Assembly (NCBI GenBank): GCA_043228905.1
Contig: JBHGNT010000010.1
Location: 18,104,001-18,168,000, forward strand
DNA length: 64,000 bases
Direction: 5' to 3'
Source of the DNA: Azolla caroliniana
Taxonomy: Eukaryota > Polypodiophyta
A model generated the notes under the pieces. The model was not told where the DNA came from and ran no database searches. It was given only the letters and a program-made list of their open reading frames with translations. The number at the start of each line of letters is the position of its first letter. The first letter of the stretch is position 1. The translations under genes and the position numbers were made by a program. Positions 26,601-36,898 of the stretch are shown here, in pieces.

Positions 26601-27531
26601 CAATTGGCAGATTCATCCTTTACGTGGATGATCTGGTCATTAGAGGAAAGGACGTCGCCGACATTAATAAGGTCAAAATGCTCCTATCCGGTAGATTCGA
26701 AATGAAAGTCATGAATGAGCTCCATTACTTCCTCGGTATCGAAGTAATTCGGACACCAGTCAGGATATTGATCTCTTAACGGCACTACATTCTCAACTTA
26801 CTCTACAAGTTTGGGATGATTGAGTGCAAACCTGTGTCGATCCCTCTCGATTGAAATCTCAAGCTTGATGCCGATTTGGGAACATAAGATTGTGAGCCGA
26901 CTCAATATCGCCAACTGATTGGTAGATTAATCTATCTAACCATTACCCGGCCCAACCTCAACTATTTGGTTGGTCTACTTAGCCAATTTATGGAAAAACC
27001 TCAGGCCATACATCTCGATTGTGCTAAGAGAGTACTCAAGTACGTTTGTGGGGCAATGGAGTATGACATCATGTATAAGGTCGACACGATCATTCAACTC
27101 AAAGGGTACACAGATGCAGACTGGGTCGGCTATAAGGCCGATCGACAATCAACTTCGGGATTCGTCTTCTCTCTCGGTAGCGGCACGATCTCTTGGAGTA
27201 GTAAGAAGCAACCGACAGTTGCAATGTCGAGCACACACGCCGAATATAGGGGTGCGACTGTTGCTGCATGCGAGGCCGTTTGGTAAAACACATATTGAAG
27301 GATATGGGTGTTCCCATCAAAGATCCGATTCCCCTCTTCTCTAACAACATGAACATTATCTACCTAGCTTGGAACCTCGTGTTTCACGCGCGGACCAAGC
27401 ATATCGAAGTGCACTATCACTTCATCCAAGAGCGCGTACAGGCTGGAGATGTCGATTTACAACACATTAGCACGAATCTTCAGGTGGCCAACATCTTCAC
27501 AAAAGCCTTGGGCATCGACAAGTTGTGGTAG
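23700..27531 (+). pseudogene. Pol remnant of copia element 1 (PR-INT-RT-RH)
   Basis: The protease region reads VDSRASNHM near 23755, so the catalytic DSGAS has become DSRAS. A GAG-pre-integrase and integrase remnant includes HTPQQNGVAEQ near 24612. After the inserted LTR, RT resumes at the GFVAPP-like loop (about 26408) and contains YVDDLVI (about 26620). RNase H follows (YTDADWVGYKADRQSTSGF, then AMSSTHAEY, about 27108-27280) and ends near 27531. The RT fingers region is missing at the insertion site. Many stops are present. Confidence 0.8.
25282..26363 (-). repeat. Solo LTR B of the gypsy D/G superfamily inside copia element 1
   Basis: On the minus strand it begins TGTCATGAAG and ends CCCGCGACA. 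A TATAAAAG box on the minus strand lies near 26157. It shares the blocks CAGGCGGGACC..CGGGGTCATGGAC and the CTTCA(C/T)GACA end with the LTRs at 39727, 41958, 48303 and 58778. No clean target duplication is visible and RT sequence is missing at the junction. Confidence 0.75.
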
Positions 27532-27710
27532 TTCGTGACGAGCCTTGGCCTCTTGATCATTGACCAGTCGAGCTTGAGGAGTACAACAGCCGAAGTCGAG
27601 CAGTAGCCGATTGATGTGGACCAGAGGAGTCGAAGTACGATGATAATCGGGTTGAACAAGGAGCATGAAGCCCAACTTTTCGACGTTCGGAAGTTGTGTT
27701 CGATGGGGCG

Positions 27711-27955
27711 TGTTGAGAATTGAGCTAAACTTCCCTTAGAGATAGTGTTCACACTAGCCAGTGGACATCACACTAGGATAGTTTTGTAATTAATAAAAAG
27801 GGCACTTGTCCTAGACTAGTTGGTATTTAAACCAACTGTTTGTAACCTAGTTATTGTTGGATGTAATCTTATTTTTCTTTGAATACAACCTCTTGTTCTA
27901 AGTTCTCTCTCTCTCTCTCTCTCTCGCTCTCTCTCTGCCTTGCCTTACGTGCACT

Positions 27956-28018
<63 letters not shown>

Positions 28019-28063
28019 CTCGCTTCTGTTGCACAACATCACCTACGCCTCTCATTCTTTACA
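27711..28063 (+). repeat. 3' LTR of copia element 1
   Basis: Starts TGTTGAGAATTG and ends TTCTTTACA. At 353 bp it is longer than the 5' LTR because of a 36-bp segment and a (CA)n expansion at 27959-28014. Confidence 0.85.
27959..28014. repeat. (CA)n microsatellite in the LTR
   Basis: About 28 CA units. The 5' LTR has only four at the same place, so the expansion postdates insertion. Confidence 0.95.
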
Positions 28064-28699
28064 ATTATGTTTAAGGTCACCACAACTATGACTCAGTTGA
28101 TTCATGCACACAATTGTGAGTCAATCAAGTTGCTTATATAACTACGATGCACCAACCATGGCTTGATCAAGTCACCAACACAATTGTAACTTAACCAAAT
28201 CAAAACATATTACATCTACTACCTCAAGGCAAAACATCTTATACTTACCCTACCCATTGGAATTGACACATACATATCACCCTCTGAATAGTGAATATGG
28301 CTTCCAACCAATGTTAATTTCCACAACATTTACCCCAAATACTAACCTAGAAACCCAACCTATCATACCAAAAATAATCTTTTTTTAGGTCTAAGTTTTA
28401 AATAGTAATAACGTGCTCGAAACAAACAATATTCAACTCATAGCCACGACTTTGAGTTAGACTCTGGCACAACATTTTCTAGACATAACCAAGTAACTAG
28501 AAAGTAAAAAGCCTAGAAGTTAATCACAAGGACGACACCATAGAAATAAGAGTAATCAAATAAGTAGTGAATTGGTGGCCTAATTACCTAACTAGAACCC
28601 ACAATTCAGAGATCAACAAGAAAATCGCAATGCACTTGATGAGAAAGTTACATAGCAAATGACACTCTTCATAAAATTAGTGTATGTTGAGATGTTACT

Positions 28700-28772
<73 letters not shown>

Positions 28773-28859
28773 TGAGGGGATTGTGTTCTAGATTTAGAAT
28801 GCATGAGGTTCGGGGGATTGTGTTAAGTGAGCAATAAGATGTTTTATGTGCAGTAGAGC
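28064..28859. other. Intergenic stretch with a (GA)n tract
   Basis: AT-rich DNA without coding signal; it includes about 33 GA units at 28705-28770. Nothing else recognised. Confidence 0.6.
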
Positions 28860-29590
28860 ATAAAGATCATCGTAATGCTGGATTAATTACTTATCATAAG
28901 GGTTATACATTATATTATGATGGCCATGTTCATAGGGATTATTCTGGGATTGCCATGTTTATAAGATATAAATTTCACCCAAAAGTAATTGTTTAAGATG
29001 AATTTGGAAGATTTATCGTGGTTGTGATATGTTATGAATGGAAAGTTCTTTGGTTAGTTGGTGTGTATGCAATGAATGTTTCACAAGAACAAAAGTTGTT
29101 ATGGAAATCTCTAAACTCAGTGCTTGATAATGGTAGACCGGGTTTATTAAAGGGAGATTTTAATGTTTGTTGTGAAGTAGATCAATCAACATCTATCCAC
29201 TCTATTATGGATGGACCAGAGGCTCAAGAATGGGGAGATTTTGAGATTGAAGTCATGTTAAGGGATATATGAAAATGGATCAAGGGAGATGAACTTGGTT
29301 ATACCTTTGAATCAACTCAATATATGGATACTTGGAGTAGGTTGGATTGAATGTATGTAATGCATACCAAGGGGTTTTTACCACAGATTTTGGATATTTC
29401 AGTGTCTTATGGGTCAATTATATTAGATAATTTCCCATTAATTTTTGAATTCACTCACCACTCAATAAGAGGTTTTCATGAGTTTTTAGGAAAGCAGTTG
29501 TTGATTTTTTATTCCCCATTTTTGGATCATGAGGTCGTCCATGCCTATATGTGTCAATTGATTGATGCATTTTCCTATCGTGTTCAATTT
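28860..29590 (+). pseudogene. LINE endonuclease relic
   Basis: Adjoining + frames encode an Exo_endo_phos (APE-like) domain of a non-LTR retrotransposon. Visible are GRFIVVVICYEWK.LWLVGVYA, LLKGDFNV (the GDFN motif, about 29150), TFESTQYMDTWSRLD (about 29308) and LDNFPLIFEF (about 29425) where the family has a catalytic SDHxP. The SDH motif is lost, stops interrupt the frame, and the RT part is absent because gypsy element E begins at 29605. Confidence 0.75.
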
Positions 29591-29604
29591 GATGGGTAAG
29601 AAGT

Positions 29605-30165
29605 TGTTAAGCGCTAGGATAACAACACAACCAGCCACGAATAAGAGCGCATCAACAAGGACGTAGAGGAAACAACAAGAGGAAAAGAAGCAAAGAGACG
29701 TCCAAGTGTGAAAGGCGCATACCCTAAACACGAAAGCTATATAAACCACATAGTAGTGGCTTTGTGAGGGTTCTCCTATTTGTAAAGATCTCCTAAGTGA
29801 TTAAGAGCTAGAAGCTTTCTCTCCTCTTTCTTGTAACCTTTAAGCTTAAGAGAGATTAGTGAAGTGTTTAATTAGAGAACACTAATCTCTCTTCCTTGTT
29901 GGTGCTAGACCTCTTAGCAAAGAGGGTTAATAAATATATTCATTAATCTTGTTGTCTACATTCATTACCCCATTGTTTATGAGAGCGAGCTTGAGAGAGT
30001 GAGAGAGATATTGTGCCTAATCATCTATTAGTTGTTAAGTGAGTGTGAGGCTCGGAGGTTCCCGACAACCATCTCCGCCCGATTCGCCATCAAGAGGGTA
30101 TACGCTGGTCCGAATCCCGCCACGACATCGAGGAGCTTACTCCATCGATACATAGATCCTTCACA
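29605..30165 (+). repeat. 5' LTR of gypsy element E
   Basis: TGTTAAGCGC to CCTTCACA, 561 bp, with TATATAAA at 29738-29745. It is directly followed by a PBS. No matching 3' LTR occurs in the window. Confidence 0.7.
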
Positions 30166-30187
30166 TCTATTTGGCGCTGCTGCCGAG
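30166..30187 (+). promoter_or_regulatory. Primer binding site of gypsy element E
   Basis: TTTGGCGCTGCTGCCGAGGAG follows the LTR by two bases. It resembles the TGGCGCCGTTGCCGGGGA-type PBS common in plant Tat/Athila elements, with a few substitutions. Confidence 0.65.
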
Positions 30188-30246
30188 GAGTAGTCAAAAA
30201 CTCGGAGGCAAACCACTTAACGAAGGAAGAAATCGCAAGAGAACTA

Positions 30247-30465
30247 CTATTTTCTGTTTTTCTCACTATTTCATAGTTTAATTAAGTTGATTTTCTGTTT
30301 TTCCTCACTATTTCATAGTTTAATTAAGTTGATTTTCTGTTTTTCCTAACTATTTCATAGTTTAATTAAGTTGATTTTCTGTTTTTCCTCACTATTTCAT
30401 AGTTTAATTAAGTTGTTTTTCTGTTTTTCTCTCACTATTTCATAGTTTAATTAAGTTGATTTTTT
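30247..30465 (+). repeat. 42-bp tandem repeat in the element E leader
   Basis: Five copies of GATTTTCTGTTTTTCCTCAC followed by TATTTCATAGTTTAATTAAGTT lie between the PBS and the first ORF. Confidence 0.92.
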
Positions 30466-30635
30466 GTTTATTTGTTTGTTTAACACTAAACATTGTGGAG
30501 ATTGAGCCATTACAGGGCAGGTGTAACCACCGCGAGTCTCGTGGCTTACGATCATCCTACGGGACATGAAATGACCGTTGGCGCCAAAAAGTTTGAATTT
30601 CCCATGCAAAGTTCGTCGAAAGAACAGAGTTCGCC

Positions 30636-30935
30636 GAACCTTCATCCTTCGACGAGGATTCATCCTTCTACGAGGATTCATCCTTTGACGAGGATTCAAC
30701 CTTCGACGAGGATTCCTCCTTCGACGAGGATTCCTCCTTCGACGAAGATTCAACCTTCGACGAGGATTCATCCTTCTACGAGGATTCATCCTCCTACGAG
30801 GATTCATCCTTCGACGAGTATTCATCCTTCGACGAGGATTCAACCTTCGACGAGGATTCAACCTTCGACGAGGATTCCTCCTTCGACGAAGATTCAGCCT
30901 TCGACGGAGATTCATCCTTCGATGAACCCTCATAA
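30636..30935. repeat. 18-bp minisatellite in the element E leader
   Basis: About 16 copies of CCTTCGACGAGGATTCAT with variants (TCTACG, TTTGACG, AACCTTCG). As 18 is a multiple of three, several frames are open: PSTRIH from an ATG at 30604, an acidic SFDEDS frame, and on the minus strand RRRMNP and SKDESS frames. No frame can be preferred from sequence alone. Confidence 0.93.
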
Positions 30936-30968
30936 TTCGACGAACCTACAAAAGCTTGACCATAAAAC

Positions 30969-32105
30969 ATGGCTGGATCCTCATGGATAGAGATGTTCAA
31001 AACCCAACCCGCACGCCAAGAAGAGTCCACCCAAACCAACCAAACCCACGATGCCGTCCCACCTAACCCAACTCGGTACCACGGAGGGTGGCTAACTCCA
31101 GGGATGCTACCAAACATGAACCTCCCATTGAGCCCAGGAACTAGAGCACCTCTCAACACACCCCCATTATAGGAGGAGAGCCCAATGGCAGACCCACTCA
31201 GTGTAGAGTGACACATACGAGACGCAACGCAAGAGTTACGGGTGATAGAACACGAAATCAATCTATGGACGGTACAACTTGCGAAAGGAGGACAACCGGA
31301 AAGCACCACTCGAGATATTGAAGCCGCTTTGGCGGAAAGGAAGGATAGATTTGCACGAGTGCAACAAAAACTTCACCTCCTAGAAACATCGTCGCACATG
31401 CACCGCCGAGGTCAGGAGCATAGCCCCGTACCACATTCAAGCACAATGGGCAACAACCCGAACGAAGCCTGCACACAATGATACTTGAGACCACTACGCA
31501 TGGGCACAACCCCTATACCCAACCAAGCTATCCCTACACCCTCAAACGCCGAACTCACACTAGCGCTACAATCTATCCAAACTCTTTTAGCATTAATGGA
31601 TTAAGAGCGAGCACCCACAGACCATCCGAGAAACCTCACAAATGATAGTGGGAATAGTGCTTCCATTTCTAAACTAGTACCCCATTTCCTCGGTTTCGGC
31701 GATGCCTATGATCACGTCGCGAGGTTCAAACAGATTTGTCGCGCTTATGAACCCCTCACAGAGATCACCAAGGTAGCCGCATTTGGACTTACACTTGATG
31801 ACCAAGTTGGAATTTGGTTTCGAACCTTGAATGGAGACATTGCCGCCGATTTCGAGTATGTCATCGAAGATTTCTTGATAAACTTCGCTCGTCGAGGGAA
31901 TAAATGGAACCCGATTGACCAACTTTTCTCCCTCAAGCAAGAAGCGAACGAAACGGTCAGGGACTACATACGTCGCACGAAAAGCCTGCACCATCGTTGT
32001 AGCCTGAGCGACAAGATGTCAGACGACAAGTTGATGAGCCGTTTCATTAATGGGTTGTTCGATCCGACACTCCAAAATTTCTTGATTGCCAGGATGTGTT
32101 GATCG
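30969..32105 (+). pseudogene. Gag of element E, 5' part
   Basis: Opens at ATG 30969 (MAGSSWIEMFKTQPARQEES) and carries stops near 31170, 31207, 31480 and 31602. A Retrotrans_gag domain follows: FGDAYDHVARFKQICRAYEP, LTLDDQVGIWFRTL, NKWNPIDQLF.LKQEANETV and LMSRFINGLFDPTLQNFL. Copia A interrupts it right after this domain, and the reading frame resumes at 37577. Confidence 0.8.
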
Positions 32106-32783
32106 TGTTACAAACAATGCTCGGCCACAACCGAGGAATGGGATCAACTCACAGAAAACAGGAAATACAAAATGCACAAAACAATAGAGAGAAAGGTACA
32201 CTGGATGTTTTGCGTGGAAAAACCCTAAATGGGAAAAAACCACGGGAGTCCTCAAACTCCAACTATCACTATGAACAGGGATGTACACTGGTGAAGCTAC
32301 AAGGCAACAACCTTGTGCTCACTGTCTTCGCCACAGGCGGCGGCAATACACAGAGGCAACGACCTCTTCGTCTCTCTCTCTCTCTCTCTCTCTCGGCTGG
32401 TCTCACTTTGCATAAAAATGAGCAACAACATAAAACTGTTTGCCCTAAGTCATATTTATACATATATGACTTTCGGGCTATTTACAAATATAGCCTCAAG
32501 GGCTCTTAGCAAACATATTCACAAATATGTCCCTGCATCCGGATCTCTCTCCGGGTACATTCGTCATCCGGCTCCGTAGCCGGGGTCTTCATCATCCGGA
32601 TCCGTATCCGGGTACTCTTCATCCGGCTTCATGCCGGGTACTCTTCATCATCCGGATCCGCATCCGGGTACTCTTCATCCGGCTTCATGCCGGGTACTCT
32701 TCATCATCCGGTTCCGTAACCGCAACCGGGCTTGCCGTCATTCATCTCCGGACATCCCATCCGGAGGGACCGTAATCCCAACA
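32106..32783 (-). repeat. 3' LTR of copia A
   Basis: TGTTGGGATT to TTTGTAACA on the minus strand. It contains an array of CCGG-flanked palindromic words (for example CCGGATCCGCATCCGG), a CT tract and a TATAAATA box. Downstream on + is the PPT-like AACTCCCCCTTC (GAAGGGGGAGTT on the coding strand). Confidence 0.95.
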
Positions 32784-32793
32784 AACTCCCCCT

Positions 32794-35700
32794 TCACTTC
32801 GGCATGGGATGTCTCTCCAATCCGATCCTCTTCCGGCATGCTTCCAGCTTGTTGGGTGTGAGCACCTTGGTCAGCATATCCGACCCGTTCTCGTCCGTGT
32901 GGACCTTCGTCAGCACGAACTCCTTGTCTTCTATCCTTTCCCGGATCCAGTGGTATCTTCGCTGGATGTGCTTCGTCCGGGAGTGATAGGCCGCATTCTT
33001 CGCAAGGTGGATGGCACTCTGACTGTCGCAGTAGAGTCGGTACTCCTCCTGCCGGATACCGAGCTCTCTAATGAAGTCCTTCATCCATATTATTTCCTTG
33101 CCGGCTTCAACAGCCGCCATGTACTCCGCCTCCGTGGTTAACAACGCAACCGTCTTCTGCAGCCTCGACTGCCACGAAACGGCTCCCCCTGCATAGGTCA
33201 TCACATACCCTGATGTGGACTGGCTGGTATCTGCATCAGCCGACATATCCGAATCGGTGAAGCCGTCGAGTTCGGGCTTACAGGAGCCGAATCGGAGGCA
33301 CACGTTTGCAGTGCCCTTCAGGTATCGGAGTATCCACTTGACCGCGTTCCAGTGCTCTTTGCCAGGGTTGCTCATGTACCGGCTCACCACTCCGACTGCA
33401 TATCCTATGTCCGGTCTCGTACACACCATGGCGTACATCAAGCTCCCGACGGCTGAGGCATATGGCACTTTCATCATATCCTCCTTTTCAGCCTTTGTCT
33501 TGGGACTTTGCTTGTTGGACAGCTTGCAGTTTGCCGGGAGGGTCGATCCGACCGGTCTTGCTTCCGACATGTTGAACCGGTGAAGCACCTTTGTCACGTA
33601 CTTCTCCTGTGACAACCACAACTGCTTCTTCTTCCGGTCCCGGATGATATGCATCCCTAGTATTTGCCTCGCCGGACCCAGGTCCTTCATTGAGAAGGTT
33701 CGGTGAAGCGCTTTCTTCAGCATCCGTATCTTGACCTGATCCCGTCCGACGATCAACATGTCGTCCACGTACAGGAGGAGTATTAGAGAGTCTCCTCCTT
33801 CGAACTTCTTCACAAACACGCAGTGATCAGACTGCGTTTTGTGGTACCCTTCGTCGGTCATGAAGGAGTCGAACTTCCGGTACCATTGCCGGGGAGCCTG
33901 CTTCAGTCCGTAAAGGCTCTTCTTCAACCGGCATACCAGGTGCTCCTTCCCTTTCTTCTCGAATCCTTCCGGCTGCTGCATGTAGATCTCTTCTTCGAGG
34001 TCACCGTGAAGGAATGCCGTCTTCACGTCCATCTGTTCTACCTCGAGGTCCATGCTTGCCGCAATGCTCAGCACCGTTCGGATGGAGGTCATCTTCACTA
34101 CCGGGGCAAATATCTCGTCGAAGTCGACGCCCTTCTTCTGCTGGAACCCCTTCACCACGATCCTGGCTTTGTATCTCGGGGGGTTTCCGGCATCTCCCGG
34201 TTTCAGCTTGAACACCCACTTGTTACGGAGTGCCCGTTTTCCTTTCGGCAACTCCACAAGTTCATATGTGTGGTTCTCATGCAGGGAATCCATCTCGTCC
34301 TGCATGGCACTTAACCACCTGCGGCTCTGGGTGTCATGCTTTGCTTCTTCAAAGCTCTCCGGCTCCCCCTCGTCGGTTAGCAGCACGTGCTCTGGTTCCG
34401 GAAATCTCCGGGGGGCCCTTCTCTCTCTTAGAGGATATCTCCGTTCCGGAGCTTCGGTAACCGGTTCTTCCGATTCTTCTTCATCCGAATCCATTTCGGG
34501 ATCGGGGCCGGTTCCGGTATCATTTTCATCTTCTTCGGCCGGTTCTGTTTCTTCACCGTCTTCGGCCGGGTCCTCGAGTGCTAACCGGTCCCTTGCCGGT
34601 TGGGACTGCTCCTCGTAGAGTTGATCCTCACCGGTCGACTTGGAGCTCTTCATCTTCTTCTCCGACTCCCAGTCGGCGAGTGTCTTGTTCTCCATGAAGA
34701 TGATATCTCGACTCCTGAATATCTTCTTGTCGACCGGGTCCCATACTCGGTAGCCGAACTCGTCGTCGCCGTAACCGAGGAATATGCATGGCCGGGTCTT
34801 TGGATCTAACTTTCCTCTCCGGTCCTTTGCCACATGCACGTATGCGAGACACCCGAACACCTTCAGATGCCGGTAGGACACTTCCTTACCGGTCCACACT
34901 TTCTGCGGCGTGTCTCCGTCCAAAGGCACTGAGGGTGATCTATTTATCACATACGTCGCCGTCGACATTGCCTCAGCCCAAAATCCCTTGGGTAATTTCG
35001 CATGCGCCAGCATACTCCGAACCCTCTCCATTATGGTCCGGTTCATCCTCTCGGCCAGCCCGTTCAGTTCCGGCGTCTTCGGCACAGTAAACTCGAGTCG
35101 GATTCCCTTCGAGCGACAGTACTCCTGGAACTGCCCCCGGTATTCCCCTCCGTTATCCGCTCGTATCGCTTTCAGCTTCTTGCCGGATTCCCTTTCCACT
35201 CTCGCGTGGAGTTCTTTGAAGACGCACAACACTTGGTCCTTTGTCTTCAACGGTGCCGTCCACAGCTTCCGGCTGTGGTCATCAATGAATGTCACGAAGT
35301 ACTGGGCTCCACCATGTGACTTCGTCTCTACTTGACACACGTCAGTGTGCACCAGCTCCAATGGTGCGCTACGTCTCGTCGGTGGCCTTGAGTGGAAGGA
35401 GGTCCGGTTTTGCTTACCGGCCAGGCAGTCGGTGCACTTCTCCAGGTGCACATGCTTCACTGGAATAAGGTTGTCTTCTGCAAGCCTCTTCATCCCCTTC
35501 TCACTCATGTGGCACAGTCTTTTGTGCCACAGCTCACCGGCAGTGTCGGCTGCCACATTCAGCTCTTCCGGACATAACCGGGCATTCATCAGGTATAGTG
35601 TGTTGACCTTCCGGGCCCGAGCCACTATCAGGCTCCCCTTGCTGAACTTCATTACGCCGTTCCGGATGCTACCTGTGTAGCCTTCATCGTCTAGCCTCCC

Positions 35701-36867
35701 GGCCGAAATCAGGTTCAATCGAACCTCCGGAACGTGTCTGACATCCTTCAGCAGCATTTTGCATCCGGTCGGGGTTGTTAACCACACGTCTCCTATGCCG
35801 GCAATCCGGCATGTACCTTCATTTCCCATCCGGACACAGCCGTGCTCACCGGCTGTGTAGGATGAGAAGTATTTCTTCTCCGGGGTCAGGTGGAACGACG
35901 CTCCGGAATCGACCACCCAGGTCATCTCTACGCCGGCAAGGTTCAGCTCCCTCTCTTCGGTAATGAGCATGATTTCTTCTTCACTTGCCGCGAGTGCCGT
36001 CGTTCCTTTCCGGTCCTGCCCTCGCCGATCCGGACCTCTCCGGTCCGTGGCTCCCCGGTATGCACCGTTTCTCTCCGGTGACTTCTTCGAATCGGTGTCG
36101 TCGGCTCCGTTGTCTTTTCGGTAATGCCGACAATTCTTCCGGAAGTGCCCCGTCTTCCCACAGTGGAAGCATGTGGGCCTTCCTCTTGACTGCGACCGGG
36201 TCCCCGACTTCTCCCGTCTTTGCGGACTCCGGTTCCGATGTCTTCCCCATTCCGATTCGGTAAGCAGCGCCTTCGAGTCGGAGGCCGGTTCTTTATCTCT
36301 CCGACGCGCTTCTTCGTTCAAAATGCTTGTCTTTACCGTTTGTAGAGACAAGTTATCTTCGGTGCAGGAGGTGCTGAGAGTCACCACCAAGTTCTCCCAG
36401 CTTTCCGGCAATGTACACATCAGAATGATGGCTTGCATTGCATCCTCCAACGGGAACTTGATCGCCGCAAGCTGGTTCACGAATCCCATGAACGTGCTCA
36501 CGTGTTCCACCATACTCTCGCCGTCCCGGTACTTGAGGTTCACTATCTTTCTCATCAGGGAGGTCCGGTTCAACGCATTCTTCCTCTCGTAGAGGCCCGA
36601 CAGCTTCCTCCACATCTCATATGCGTTGGTGTCGTTCGCCACGTGTTGTAGAACGCTCACGTCGACGTATTGCCGAATGGTTGCAACGGCTTTCCGGTTC
36701 AGAAGCCTCCACTCCGTCTCAAGTACCCCCTTGGGTATTTCCGACCTGTCGATCGGTTCATACAGGTCCCGAACAATGAGCAGATCCTCCATCTTTATCT
36801 TCCAGTCGGCGTAGTTCTGCGCGTTCAGCACCATCATCCCCGGCTGCCCGCTGCTGCCGCCTTCCAT
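32794..36867 (-). CDS. Gag-Pol polyprotein of copia A (1357 aa, intact)
   Basis: One ORF starting MEGGSSGQPGMMVLNAQNYA just inside the PBS. UBN2-type gag lies at about 10-190, and the zinc knuckle CFHCGKTGHFRKNC at 233-246. Protease VVDSGASFHLTP has catalytic DSG at 320-322. The GAG-pre-integrase region is about 430-495. The integrase core has D509 (HTDV), D571 (ADNGGEY) and E607 (LAERMNR), the DD35E spacing. RT has QMDVKTAFLHGDL (about 945-957) and YVDD at 1033-1036. The RNase H region carries DSDMSADADTSQSTSGYV and TTEAEYMAAVEAGKE. The proteins act in cytoplasmic virus-like particles and nuclear integration (known for the family). All catalytic residues are present and no stop or frameshift interrupts it. 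The right end overlaps neither LTR. Confidence 0.97.
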   Translation of the reverse strand: MEGGSSGQPGMMVLNAQNYADWKIKMEDLLIVRDLYEPIDRSEIPKGVLETEWRLLNRKAVATIRQYVDVSVLQHVANDTNAYEMWRKLSGLYERKNALNRTSLMRKIVNLKYRDGESMVEHVSTFMGFVNQLAAIKFPLEDAMQAIILMCTLPESWENLVVTLSTSCTEDNLSLQTVKTSILNEEARRRDKEPASDSKALLTESEWGRHRNRSPQRREKSGTRSQSRGRPTCFHCGKTGHFRKNCRHYRKDNGADDTDSKKSPERNGAYRGATDRRGPDRRGQDRKGTTALAASEEEIMLITEERELNLAGVEMTWVVDSGASFHLTPEKKYFSSYTAGEHGCVRMGNEGTCRIAGIGDVWLTTPTGCKMLLKDVRHVPEVRLNLISAGRLDDEGYTGSIRNGVMKFSKGSLIVARARKVNTLYLMNARLCPEELNVAADTAGELWHKRLCHMSEKGMKRLAEDNLIPVKHVHLEKCTDCLAGKQNRTSFHSRPPTRRSAPLELVHTDVCQVETKSHGGAQYFVTFIDDHSRKLWTAPLKTKDQVLCVFKELHARVERESGKKLKAIRADNGGEYRGQFQEYCRSKGIRLEFTVPKTPELNGLAERMNRTIMERVRSMLAHAKLPKGFWAEAMSTATYVINRSPSVPLDGDTPQKVWTGKEVSYRHLKVFGCLAYVHVAKDRRGKLDPKTRPCIFLGYGDDEFGYRVWDPVDKKIFRSRDIIFMENKTLADWESEKKMKSSKSTGEDQLYEEQSQPARDRLALEDPAEDGEETEPAEEDENDTGTGPDPEMDSDEEESEEPVTEAPERRYPLRERRAPRRFPEPEHVLLTDEGEPESFEEAKHDTQSRRWLSAMQDEMDSLHENHTYELVELPKGKRALRNKWVFKLKPGDAGNPPRYKARIVVKGFQQKKGVDFDEIFAPVVKMTSIRTVLSIAASMDLEVEQMDVKTAFLHGDLEEEIYMQQPEGFEKKGKEHLVCRLKKSLYGLKQAPRQWYRKFDSFMTDEGYHKTQSDHCVFVKKFEGGDSLILLLYVDDMLIVGRDQVKIRMLKKALHRTFSMKDLGPARQILGMHIIRDRKKKQLWLSQEKYVTKVLHRFNMSEARPVGSTLPANCKLSNKQSPKTKAEKEDMMKVPYASAVGSLMYAMVCTRPDIGYAVGVVSRYMSNPGKEHWNAVKWILRYLKGTANVCLRFGSCKPELDGFTDSDMSADADTSQSTSGYVMTYAGGAVSWQSRLQKTVALLTTEAEYMAAVEAGKEIIWMKDFIRELGIRQEEYRLYCDSQSAIHLAKNAAYHSRTKHIQRRYHWIRERIEDKEFVLTKVHTDENGSDMLTKVLTPNKLEACRKRIGLERHPMPK

Positions 36868-36879
36868 TTTCTGTGTTAC

Positions 36880-36898
36880 CGTCGCTCTGATACCACTT
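36880..36898 (-). promoter_or_regulatory. Primer binding site of copia A
   Basis: On the minus strand the 5' LTR is followed by AAGTGGTATCAGAGCGACG, which contains TGGTATCAGAGC, the complement of the 3' end of plant initiator tRNA-Met. Confidence 0.93.

Larger units (their letters stand above)
22404..28063 (+). mobile_element. Decayed Ty1/copia element 1
   Basis: Two related LTRs bracket degenerate gag, protease, integrase, RT and RNase H in copia order. The interior carries multiple frameshifts and stops and a foreign solo LTR (25282-26363). The flanking bases ATTA occur on both sides, consistent with a short target duplication. The element is non-functional. Confidence 0.88.

Noticed and set aside
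30451-31309. Minus-strand ORFs with RRRMNP and SKDESS repeats
   Set aside because: Antisense readings of the 18-bp minisatellite; the frames stay open only because the unit is a multiple of three.
34052-34618. Plus-strand serine-rich ORF
   Set aside because: Antisense shadow of the intact copia A polyprotein.
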